From contig JAIYDA010000025.1 in assembly GCA_027487735.1 (NCBI GenBank), positions 1-52,576 on the forward strand: a stretch of DNA of 52,576 bases, in the 5' to 3' direction. Under the pieces are notes generated by a model. That model was not told the origin of the DNA and did not search any database. It saw nothing but the letters and a program-made list of their open reading frames with translations. Source of the stretch: Planctomycetaceae bacterium. GTDB lineage: Bacteria; Planctomycetota; Phycisphaerae; Phycisphaerales; UBA1924. Below are positions 1-7,354 of the stretch, in pieces (positions within the stretch are counted from its first letter, which is position 1; each line of letters starts with the position of its first letter). A program made the translations under genes and the position numbers.

Positions 1-981
1 CGCGACAAACACCACATGCCGCACGCTGCGATGCGTCGTCGCAAACACAAAGTCCATCGCGGGCTTGCCCGAAAGCCCTTCCACCTCCAGCCCTTGCGCG
101 CGGGCCAATCGCATCGCCTTTCGGGCAGTGGTGGGGGCATCGTCGCTCTCCAGCTCCAGCGTGGGCTGCTGCCACAGCCTTGCCCACAGCCCAGCGTCCC
201 CGCGCTGTTGCAAAGGCACCAGCTCCGCATCACCCGCCGCCGCAAACACCACATGCGTGATCGCCTTGCGGGCCGCGCTCTGCTTGGGTGGCGGAATGCG
301 CTCCGTCGCGTCCGTCGCTCGCGCTACGCATATCTTCGCCCAGGGGCACACGCCGCACAAAGGCCCGCGCGCACGGCACACCAGCGCGCCAAGCTCCATC
401 ATCGCCTCGTTGCAGTCGCCCGTGCGCGGCGCCGCGGCAGTCGCGATCGCCCGCGCTAGCTCCCACGCCCACGCAGTGCGCTCGCGCTCGAGCCCGATCT
501 CTTTGCCGCGCACACGCAGCAGCACCCGCGCCACGTTCGTGTCCACCGCTGCTTCTGTCTCGCCAAACGCAATGCTCGCGATCGCGCCGGCGGTGTAGGC
601 CCCAACGCCCGGCAGCGCACGCAGTGCCGCGACATCGCGCGGCACGATGCCGCCATGCTCCGCCGCGATCGCCTTCGCCGCCGCGTGCAGCATGCGCGCC
701 CTGCGGTAATAGCCCAGCCCCGTCCACGCCGCCAGCACCGCATCTTCGCTTGCCGCCGCGAGGTCGGCTACGCGCGGAAAGTGAGCCACAAACGCCGGAA
801 ACTTCTCCTGCACGCGCGACACCTGCGTCTGCTGCAGCATCGTTTCGCTCACGAGCACGTGGTACGGATCGCGGCGGGTCTTTGCCGCCGCCGCGCGCCA
901 CGGAAGCTGCCTCGCGCTGCCCGCAAACCACGCCAGCAACGCATCCACCAGCTCGCGCTCGCTCGCGAGCTTACGCCCCAC
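1..981 (-). CDS. mutY: A/G-specific adenine DNA glycosylase MutY (3' end outside window)
   Basis: Base-excision repair enzyme that removes adenine mispaired with 8-oxoguanine. Reading leftward from a GTG at 981, the protein shows LPWR (about residues 26-29), the catalytic Glu in PYHVLVSETMLQQTQV (E46), the helix-hairpin-helix LPGVGAYTAGA (about 120-130), the catalytic Asp in VDTNVARV, and the four cluster cysteines with C-X6-C-X2-C-X5-C spacing (about C202, C209, C212, C218). The last visible part (THRSVRHVVF) looks like the MutT-like 8-oxoG recognition domain, so only a short C-terminal piece lies off the left edge. The GTG at 981 overlaps the end of the upstream Nfu-domain gene by 11 bases, which suggests translational coupling. 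A longer start at 1017 (GTG) is also open. The family assignment is secure; the start is inferred. Confidence 0.9.
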   Translation of the reverse strand, partial: MGRKLASERELVDALLAWFAGSARQLPWRAAAAKTRRDPYHVLVSETMLQQTQVSRVQEKFPAFVAHFPRVADLAAASEDAVLAAWTGLGYYRRARMLHAAAKAIAAEHGGIVPRDVAALRALPGVGAYTAGAIASIAFGETEAAVDTNVARVLLRVRGKEIGLERERTAWAWELARAIATAAAPRTGDCNEAMMELGALVCRARGPLCGVCPWAKICVARATDATERIPPPKQSAARKAITHVVFAAAGDAELVPLQQRGDAGLWARLWQQPTLELESDDAPTTARKAMRLARAQGLEVEGLSGKPAMDFVFATTHRSVRHVVFVA

Positions 982-1348
982 GTTGCGCCCCAGGCTCGGC
1001 CTCGGCTTGTGCCTCACGCTGTGACCACTGCTCAAACACCTCGCCCACGCCCGCCTTCACCGCCTTCCAGTCCGCCTTTGCGTCCTTGCCCACCGTAAAC
1101 CACGCGGGCGTCACCAGCACGTTGCTCACGCCCGCCACGCCAAAGAGCGCCCGGGCGAACACATCGTCGGCAGGGGCGGCCGCATAGCTGCGGGGGGCCC
1201 CCTGCGTCTCGCCCTGCATCGCCCGCAAGGGCGAAGCGGGCACGCACTTGAGCGCGTTGGGGTTGGGCGTTGGGGTGAAGGTGAGGGGCACGCGAGACGA
1301 TACGCGGTCGCTCACCCGCACACCCGGCACCTGCCGATACCCATGCAT
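971..1348 (-). CDS. Nfu/NifU N-terminal domain protein
   Basis: A small protein (125 codons) whose core reads TPTPNPNALK at about residues 24-33, then DDVFARALFGVAGVSNVLV and TPAWFTVGKDAKADWKAVK. This is the pattern of the N-terminal domain of Nfu-type iron-sulfur scaffold proteins. The Cys-containing Nfu C-terminal domain is absent, so it is not a full scaffold, and its role in Fe-S delivery is inference. Its neighbour MutY carries a 4Fe-4S cluster and overlaps its end, a suggestive pairing. The ATG at 1348 has a purine-rich Shine-Dalgarno (GGAG) just upstream. GTG codons at 1315 and 1291 are alternatives that keep the domain intact. The protein ends in a Q/E/A/G-rich tail. Confidence 0.72.
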   Translation of the reverse strand: MHGYRQVPGVRVSDRVSSRVPLTFTPTPNPNALKCVPASPLRAMQGETQGAPRSYAAAPADDVFARALFGVAGVSNVLVTPAWFTVGKDAKADWKAVKAGVGEVFEQWSQREAQAEAEPGAQRGA

Positions 1349-2039
1349 GCTCTCCACCCTCCTCGACATCGGCGCCAACCGGGGCGACATCTCCGCCTGG
1401 TGGCTGGACCACGCCGCGGACTTTGGCTTTGCTCCGCGCGCCATCGCCATCGAGGCCAACCCGCAGTTGCTCCCCGCCCTTGCCACGCGGCTCGAGCCGC
1501 GCGGCGCGATGGTGGTACACGCGGCTGCGTGGACGCACGCGCAGGGCGTCGAGCTCTTTCTCAGCGACCAAGCGATGGACCCGCAGCGCGTCGGGGCCAC
1601 CCTGTGCGAGGGCAAAACCACCAACCGCGTGAACTACGCCCAGGGCGTGCGCGTGCCCAGCGTCGATGTCGCGATGCTGCTTACCGAGCTCGCCTGCGAG
1701 CTTGAGGGCCAGCTCGTGCTGAAGCTCGACATCGAAGGCGCCGAGTACAGCGTGCTTGAGCGCCTGCTGGCGCGCGGAGCCCTCGACCTCGTCGCGGGCC
1801 TCATCGTCGAGACGCACCACCACAAGGTGCTCAGCATCACCGCACCCCGGCACGAAGCCCTCATGTACGCCCTGCGAGCGTGGGCGGGCGAGCCCATCGC
1901 CCAGCACACCACATGGCTCGGGTTCGTCCATCCGCAGGTGCCGCGAACCGCGGATGATCGGGGTTTGGTGGGGCTGCTGCGGGCCATGCTCGCGGCCGAC
2001 ACGCGGTGTGCCCCCGCTTGCGCCAGCACGCATCCGTAA
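1347..2039 (+). CDS. FkbM family SAM-dependent methyltransferase
   Basis: 230 residues. The SAM-binding motif I is LLDIGANRGDIS at residues 5-16, followed by the acidic IAIEANPQLLPAL strand end, and the FkbM signature KLDIEGAEYSVLE lies near residue 130. FkbM enzymes are O-methyltransferases acting on sugars or secondary metabolites; the substrate here is unknown. The chosen ATG is the nearest to motif I. It overlaps, on the opposite strand, the ATG of the divergent Nfu-domain gene inside an ATGCAT palindrome. No Shine-Dalgarno is visible. An in-frame ATG at 1248 would run antisense through the Nfu-domain gene and is disfavoured. Confidence 0.82.
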   Translation: MLSTLLDIGANRGDISAWWLDHAADFGFAPRAIAIEANPQLLPALATRLEPRGAMVVHAAAWTHAQGVELFLSDQAMDPQRVGATLCEGKTTNRVNYAQGVRVPSVDVAMLLTELACELEGQLVLKLDIEGAEYSVLERLLARGALDLVAGLIVETHHHKVLSITAPRHEALMYALRAWAGEPIAQHTTWLGFVHPQVPRTADDRGLVGLLRAMLAADTRCAPACASTHP

Positions 2040-2189
2040 GCCCCCGCGTTCGAAACATTTTGCCGTCCCCAAACAATCGCATGCCCGGGCGGCGTATAAA
2101 CCGATAGACGCAGCAGGCGTGCGCCGTGCGACGGCTCGGCTATCCCATGCTTGCACGCCCTGTCGACCAGCCCGCAACGGTACATCGCG

Positions 2190-3524
2190 ATGGAACTGCT
2201 CTCCCGCGCATCTCTGTGGTTGGAAGGCCTGCGAGGGCGAGTGGCGACATACTCGCCCTGGGAAATCTTCGTCGAGCTGCTGCTCATCTGGGTCGTGGTC
2301 TATCTCATCGTGCGATTTGTGCAGGGGACGCGTGCGGCGGGCGCGCTCAAGGGCCTGCTCGTGCTCGTTGCGGTGATCGCGATCCTCAGCCGCTTCCTCG
2401 GCAGCGATGGCGGGTTTGACCGCCTGACGCTGCTCTACGACAAGCTGCTCGCGCTCGTCGCGATCGGCCTCATCGTGATCTTCCAGCCCGAGCTCCGCCG
2501 CGGGCTCGTGCGCCTGGGCGAGACCAGCGTGCTCCGCAGCGGTCGCAAGGACGTTCGCTTCATCGCCGACGAGATCAGCGACGCGGTGCGCTACCTCAGC
2601 CGGGCTCGCTTTGGCGCCCTCATCGTCATTGAGCGTCAGTCGCGCCTGGGGGGCCTTGTCGAGGGCGGCACGCGGCTGAACGCTGAGCTCTCCAGCCAGC
2701 TTCTGCAAACGATCTTCTTCCCGGGGTCGGCCCTGCACGACCTCGCGTGCGTGGTGCGTGGCAAAGTCATCGAGGCGGCGGGCGTGCAGCTGCCCCTTGC
2801 CGACCCCAGCGACATGCCCAGCAAGCAGCTGGGCAGCCGCCACCGTGCCGCACTGGGCCTGAGCCAAGAGTGCGACGCCATCGTTGTGGTCGTGAGCGAA
2901 GAGACCGCTGCGGTGCGCATTGCCGACCGCGGCAAGCTCAGCGGCCCGATGACCCCCGACGAGTTTGAGGTCAAGCTGCTGCAACTTCTCAGCGCGACGA
3001 ATCTCGATGCTTCACTGGCGGGCGTGGGTGCAGCCACCGGCGCAATCACCCGCGCCAGCGTGGGCGATCGTGCAAGCCGTGATCGGCACGCGCAGGGCGA
3101 CGGCGAGCGCCGGGGCGACGGGCTGAGCGACACGATGGGCGAGACGATGGGCGACGGGGCAAGCGGCCTGACGCTCGCGGGCGGCAGCGTCGTGGGCGAG
3201 TCGGCGATGCAAGACTCCACGGGCATGCGCGTCGCCTTGGGCGAGACGGGCAGCCTGGGTGATGCAAGCCCGCAAGATTCGCAGGGTGGTTCGTCTGCGT
3301 ATGGCACCGCCGTTGGCGCAGTTGCTTCGGGTGGGCAGCACGAGCTGAGCGCCGAGAGCGAGCTTGCGGACAACAGCCTCGATGCGCCGGGCCTCAGCAG
3401 CCTCAGCCGCGAGAACGATCAGACGTCGATGGGCCTGAGCAGCCTGAGCGAAGAGATGTCGCGCGATGAGGAGGGCGACGCGGGCCCCGAGCAACCGCGC
3501 AAGAGCACAGGGGGGCGGCGATGA
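2190..3524 (+). CDS. cdaA: Diadenylate cyclase CdaA (DisA_N domain) with long low-complexity tail
   Basis: Membrane enzyme making c-di-AMP from two ATP. Three hydrophobic segments (about 26-44, 51-69, 84-98) lead into FQPELRR and a DisA_N domain (about 135-260). The RHR motif is intact (LGSRHRAALGL, R217-H218-R219), as is VVVVSEETAAVRIA. The other signature, DGA in ALHDGAVI, reads ALHDLACVV here (D184-L185-A186): the metal-binding Asp is kept but the Gly is Leu. Residues 277-444 are a low-complexity Gly/Ser/Asp/Glu-rich tail not found in typical CdaA of about 270 residues. The stop overlaps the start of the next gene (ATGA), as in cdaA-cdaR operons. The start at 2190 gives the family's usual N-terminus; an ATG at 2151 is in frame. 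Confidence 0.9.
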   Translation: MELLSRASLWLEGLRGRVATYSPWEIFVELLLIWVVVYLIVRFVQGTRAAGALKGLLVLVAVIAILSRFLGSDGGFDRLTLLYDKLLALVAIGLIVIFQPELRRGLVRLGETSVLRSGRKDVRFIADEISDAVRYLSRARFGALIVIERQSRLGGLVEGGTRLNAELSSQLLQTIFFPGSALHDLACVVRGKVIEAAGVQLPLADPSDMPSKQLGSRHRAALGLSQECDAIVVVVSEETAAVRIADRGKLSGPMTPDEFEVKLLQLLSATNLDASLAGVGAATGAITRASVGDRASRDRHAQGDGERRGDGLSDTMGETMGDGASGLTLAGGSVVGESAMQDSTGMRVALGETGSLGDASPQDSQGGSSAYGTAVGAVASGGQHELSAESELADNSLDAPGLSSLSRENDQTSMGLSSLSEEMSRDEEGDAGPEQPRKSTGGRR

Positions 3525-4681
3525 GTTTTTGGAAGCACACGCGCACGCTGCTGCTCGTGAGCGCCATCACCGCGGGCGTCTGGGTGTTTACGGAAGCCGA
3601 GACCGTGCGAGGTCGCACGGTGAACGCCACGCTGCTGCTGCGCCCGGCACCAGCCGGAAACTTGCCGAGCGATGGGCCTCATGTGCTGACCCTCATCGCG
3701 ACGCAGGAACGCGCAACAGATGAAGATGGTGTTGACGAGCTCGGTGAGCGCCGCCGTCCCGTCATGGCTGGCGCCGCCGTGCGATTGCCGGCGGGCGACC
3801 CGCTGCAAGCCTTGCAGGTTGCGGGCACGGCAGCCTTGCAAGTGGAGCTGCTGCTGCGCGGCACGGAGCCGCGCGTGGACGATGTGCAGCGGTCGCTGCG
3901 CGAAGCCATCGATCTGGGCTTTGGAAGCAACGCGTGGCTTCCTGCGTCCGAGGGCGAGATTGAGGTCGATGTCGCGCGAGCCCTGGGCGATCTTGCGGTG
4001 TTTCGCGAGTCGGGCGTCACCATCGCGCGCGTCACGCCCGCGGTGCTGGTGGTGCGGCAAGAGCAGCTCGTGACGCGCGACATGCCCATCGCTGTGCAGG
4101 CGCAGGGCGTGGATTTGCAGGGCATGCCCCAGGTGCGCCCCACGCTGGCGCGCATCACGATGCCGCGGACTGCGGCGAGTGGGCTGGCGTTCTCGCCCCA
4201 GGCGCTCGTGTCGGTGCTGCCGCGCGATGTCGAGCGTGCAACGCCAGGGCAGGCACTCACGCTCAGTGGGCTGGCGATCGCGGCTCCGCCCGAGGTTGCT
4301 GGCAAGCAGTTTGTGAGCGTTGAACCCGCGACGGCGGACGTGAGCGTGGTGGTGCGCAGCCAGACGGCGGAGCTCGTGCTGCAGGCGGTGCCCGTGCGCG
4401 TGCAGCTTGCGCCGGCGGACATGGAGCGATTTGTCGTGCGCTTGCAACCTCAGCACGCCACGCTCGCGAGCGTGCGCGTGGTGGGGCCCGCGAGCGCGAT
4501 CGCGAAGCTGCAAGAGCGCCAGAGTTGGTCGCCCGTCGTCGGCGTCATCGCACTCTCGACGGCGGACCTCGAAGCCCAGCTGGATAGCAAAGAAGTGAGC
4601 TTCGCTGATGCCACGGGCGAGCTGCGCTTTGAGCCCTCGCTCGTTGCCGTGCCGATTGATGTGCAGCGACGGAGTGAGTGA
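3521..4681 (+). CDS. cdaR: YbbR/CdaR-like membrane-anchored protein
   Basis: 386 residues: a short N-terminal basic stretch, one transmembrane helix (about residues 9-25, TLLLVSAITAGVWVF), then an all-extracytoplasmic region with at least two repeats of the YbbR-like type, each ending in a beta strand with V-x-V patterns (for example VVGPASAIAKL near 325). In characterised operons CdaR binds CdaA and modulates c-di-AMP synthesis. Identification rests on position (4-base ATGA overlap with cdaA), topology and weak repeat similarity. The gene ends 160 bases before a strong bidirectional terminator. Confidence 0.75.
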   Translation: MSFWKHTRTLLLVSAITAGVWVFTEAETVRGRTVNATLLLRPAPAGNLPSDGPHVLTLIATQERATDEDGVDELGERRRPVMAGAAVRLPAGDPLQALQVAGTAALQVELLLRGTEPRVDDVQRSLREAIDLGFGSNAWLPASEGEIEVDVARALGDLAVFRESGVTIARVTPAVLVVRQEQLVTRDMPIAVQAQGVDLQGMPQVRPTLARITMPRTAASGLAFSPQALVSVLPRDVERATPGQALTLSGLAIAAPPEVAGKQFVSVEPATADVSVVVRSQTAELVLQAVPVRVQLAPADMERFVVRLQPQHATLASVRVVGPASAIAKLQERQSWSPVVGVIALSTADLEAQLDSKEVSFADATGELRFEPSLVAVPIDVQRRSE

Positions 4682-4842
4682 GGGGGGGAGTGAGTGGCGT
4701 GAAGAGGGAGCGGGGAACGGGGAGCGGGGAACGGGGAAGAAGATGCAAGGCGAGCGCCGCTTGCCTCGAATGCCGAATGGCGAATCCCGAATGCCGCGCC
4801 GCAGTTGTCGAGGCCACACGAGCACCGCCTATCCCAATGAAA
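4682..4842. repeat. Convergent intergenic region with purine-rich repeats and a 29-bp heptamer element
   Basis: The region between cdaR and the metal ATPase holds no plausible gene. Positions 4705-4740 are a purine tract of alternating GGGGAAC and GGGGAGC units. Positions 4767-4795 are four consecutive CGAATNN heptamers plus one base. The same 29 bases occur, perfectly and in reverse orientation, at 33137-33165, and with two mismatches in direct orientation at 33223-33251. Confidence 0.85.
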
Positions 4843-4873
4843 AAACCGCGCAGCTCATCGAGCTGCGCGGTTT
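4843..4873. terminator. Bidirectional intrinsic terminator
   Basis: A perfect 14-bp stem (4843-4856 with 4860-4873) closed by a 3-base loop. The stem base is an A-run on the left that becomes a U-run on either transcript. It sits between the convergent cdaR (ending 4681) and the P-type ATPase (ending 4907), so it can stop transcription from both sides. Confidence 0.93.
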
Positions 4874-4906
4874 GATCCTTTGTGAAATCGCCCGCTCTAC
4901 ACTCCC

Positions 4907-6985
4907 TTACGCCGGCTGTGCGCTCAACCCACGCACGCTCTGTTCGCGGCGCTTGGGCAGGCCGTCCACGGGCTTCTCGCTGTCGGCAAACTCTTCGCCA
5001 AAGCGGAAGAGCCGGAAGCTGTTGGCGAGCACGAAGACGTCGCCCACGAAGTGATAGAGCGCGGCGAGCGGCAGCGCGAGCTCGCCCAGGCGGTTGGTCG
5101 CTGTGATCGCAAGCACCAGGCCCACGATCGCGATGAGCACGCTCGCGACGATGTTCTGCGTGATGATGCTGCGCGAGCGGCGCGAGAGTTCGATGAGGAA
5201 GGGCACGCGGCTGAGGTCGTCGTTCATGAGCGCCACGCCCGCGCTGTTGGCAGCAATGTCGCTCCCGCTCAGGCCCATCGCCACGCCCACGTCGGCGCTC
5301 GCCAGGCTCGGGCCGTCGTTGATGCCGTCGCCCACCATGAGCGTGCGATAGCCGCTCTTGACCATGCCCTGAATCTGCTCGTGCTTCTCCTGGGGCAGGC
5401 ACTCGGCCTCCACCGCATCCACGCCCACCACCTGCCCCACGCGCTTGGCAACGCCCATGCGGTCGCCCGTAAAGATCGCGATGTAGCGAATGCCCAGGTC
5501 GCGCAGGCGCTGCACGACCTGCTTGGTGTTCGGGCGGATCGTGTCCTCGAGGCCCACCGCGCCGAGATAGGCACCGTCACGCATCACGTGCACGCTGCTG
5601 ATGCCCTCGATCTTGCCTTCCACCTCTTCCACCAGCGGCTTGATGTGGGGAGAAAGCTCCGTGAGCCAGCTTGCACGGCCCACGAGCACCTCGCCCATGC
5701 TGGTGTGTGCTCGCACGCCGCGGCCGTGGATCTCTTCGTAGTTTGTGCTGCCATCGAGCGCGATGCGGGCCTTCTTTGCGGTCGCCACGATGCTCTGTGC
5801 CAGCGGGTGGTTGCTGTTCTGCTCGCCGTTTGCTGCGGCTGCAAGCAGCGTTGCGCCGTCGACACCTGTTGCGGGCGCGAGGCGCGTCACGGCGAACTTG
5901 CCCGTGGTGATCGTGCCCGTCTTGTCCATCACGACTGCGGTGATGTCGCCCGCTGCTTCGAGGTAGCTGGGCTGCTTGATGAGGATGCCAAGGCGGGCTG
6001 CTGCGGCAAAGGCCGCGAGCATCGCGCTGGGGCTGCTGAGGAGCAGTGCGCTGGGGCAGGCGACGACCAGCACCGTGACGGCGGTGAGGGCTGCTCGCGT
6101 GCGGACAGCCTCCACGCTGCTCTGGCTCATGAGGAACCATGTGATCGCAGCGGCGGCAATCACGACAGGCACGAAGAACCGCGACACCTGCTCGATGAGC
6201 AGCTGGCGGGGCGTGCGGCTTTGCTCAGCCTGGCGGATGAGCTGCGTGACCTTGCCGATCGTGGTGTCCTGGCCGATGGTCGTGACTTCGATATCGATCA
6301 CGCCCGTGAGGTTGGTCGTGCCGGCGTAGACGCTGTCGTTCTCTTTCGCTTCCACGGGCGCGGCTTCACCGGTCAGGCTCGCCTGGTTCAGCGTGCTGCG
6401 GCCCGTGCGGATGCGACCATCCACGGGCAGGTTCTCGCCCGGGCGGACGCGTACGAGGTCGCCCACCTTGAGCGTGCCCACGCGTACCTCTTGCTCCACG
6501 CCGCCGCTCACGAGGCGTGCCACGTCGGGCGTCAGCTTCACGAGCTGTTCGATCGCTCGCTGCGCGCCACTCGCGCTGCGACGCACGAGCTGGCCAAACA
6601 CCACGAGGATGAACGCGAGCCAGCCTGCGGTTTCGTAGTTGCCCGTGGTGATTGCCGCGATGATCGCGAGGGCTGCGAGGGACGACGAGCTGGGCTTGCC
6701 CGCGCGAAGCTCCATGAACGACGCGTAGAAGAGGGGGAGCCCGAGCAGCACCGCGCCGATGGCGGCGGGCAGCGTGGCGATCAGCTCGTGGTTGATGTTC
6801 AGCAAGCGCATCACGGTGCTGCTGAGCACCAGCATGCCGCCCACCATCGCCAGGGCGATAAACCGCTCGATCTCCACCTCGTGGTGGCTGCAGCACGTGG
6901 CCGCGTCTTTCGTGGCGGATGCTTGGGGTGAGGAGTGGTTGTGGCCTTCGTGACCGTCATGGCGAAGAAGCTGCGATACCTTCAC
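4907..6985 (-). CDS. P1B-type heavy-metal translocating ATPase with CPS motif
   Basis: 692-residue metal-exporting P-type ATPase. It has LTGEA (T205-G206-E207), the phosphorylation site DKTGTIT (D354), the SNHPLA motif of P1B enzymes, and GDGINDGPSLA near residue 560. The transmembrane metal site reads VACPSALLL (C310-P311-S312) rather than CPC. There is no N-terminal HMA domain; instead residues 9-17 are His-rich (HDGHEGHNH) and residues 30-36 hold TCCSHHE, a likely metal-binding tail. The substrate cannot be named: a CPS site does not fit the standard Cu (CPC), CPH or Co (SPC) classes, although the His-rich end would suit Zn/Cd/Cu. It is transcribed leftward toward the shared terminator and is monocistronic as far as can be seen. 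Confidence 0.88.
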   Translation of the reverse strand: MKVSQLLRHDGHEGHNHSSPQASATKDAATCCSHHEVEIERFIALAMVGGMLVLSSTVMRLLNINHELIATLPAAIGAVLLGLPLFYASFMELRAGKPSSSSLAALAIIAAITTGNYETAGWLAFILVVFGQLVRRSASGAQRAIEQLVKLTPDVARLVSGGVEQEVRVGTLKVGDLVRVRPGENLPVDGRIRTGRSTLNQASLTGEAAPVEAKENDSVYAGTTNLTGVIDIEVTTIGQDTTIGKVTQLIRQAEQSRTPRQLLIEQVSRFFVPVVIAAAAITWFLMSQSSVEAVRTRAALTAVTVLVVACPSALLLSSPSAMLAAFAAAARLGILIKQPSYLEAAGDITAVVMDKTGTITTGKFAVTRLAPATGVDGATLLAAAANGEQNSNHPLAQSIVATAKKARIALDGSTNYEEIHGRGVRAHTSMGEVLVGRASWLTELSPHIKPLVEEVEGKIEGISSVHVMRDGAYLGAVGLEDTIRPNTKQVVQRLRDLGIRYIAIFTGDRMGVAKRVGQVVGVDAVEAECLPQEKHEQIQGMVKSGYRTLMVGDGINDGPSLASADVGVAMGLSGSDIAANSAGVALMNDDLSRVPFLIELSRRSRSIITQNIVASVLIAIVGLVLAITATNRLGELALPLAALYHFVGDVFVLANSFRLFRFGEEFADSEKPVDGLPKRREQSVRGLSAQPA

Positions 6986-7354
6986 GCGGAGCGCTCCCGT
7001 TCAAGTTCGATGTCTGGTTCAGAGCTATCTGGTTCAGACCTATCTGGTTTCGACGTATCTGGTTTCGACGTATCTGGTTTCGACCTATTTGGCAGGCCAG
7101 CGCGAGAGAACCCCGCGCCGCTCCCCTTCGTGCCCGTCTCCTCTCCCGGCCCTCACGAAACGCGAGAGCTGCGGAAACGTAGCCTCGCTGCGAGCTTGCT
7201 TTCTCGCACTGGGCTTTCTCGTACTGGGCTTTCTCGCAGGCACAGCAGCCGCACCTGGCGGTTGGCTGCTGCCAGCCCGCAATCACCCGTAGGCTTACGT
7301 TCGGGGTGCCCGTCCGGTTCTGGCGGGTTGGGCCTCGTGCCGGTTTCTTTTGAT
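6986..7354. repeat. Divergent intergenic region with two clusters of 15-bp tandem repeats
   Basis: Between the ATPase and gpsA starts. Cluster one, about 7006-7092, has six degenerate copies of a 15-bp unit containing TATCTGGTTTCGACG. Cluster two, about 7198-7240, has nearly three copies of a different 15-mer containing TTTCTCGCACTGGG. Being multiples of three, both stay open in several frames and could encode pentapeptide-like repeats, but no start with a ribosome site is apparent and I do not call a gene. Confidence 0.75.

Noticed and set aside
2095..2100. TATAAA as the cdaA -10 box
   Set aside because: No -35 element lies at 16-18 bases; a chance match in a short AT-rich patch is likely.
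5051..6931. 626-residue plus-strand open frame
   Set aside because: Antisense of the metal ATPase; His/Arg/Asp-rich translation with no domain pattern.
6935..7354. N-terminal extension of gpsA with SGFDV-like pentapeptide repeats
   Set aside because: The Rossmann motif lies right after the ATG at 7355, and the extension translates tandem DNA repeats overlapping the ATPase start.
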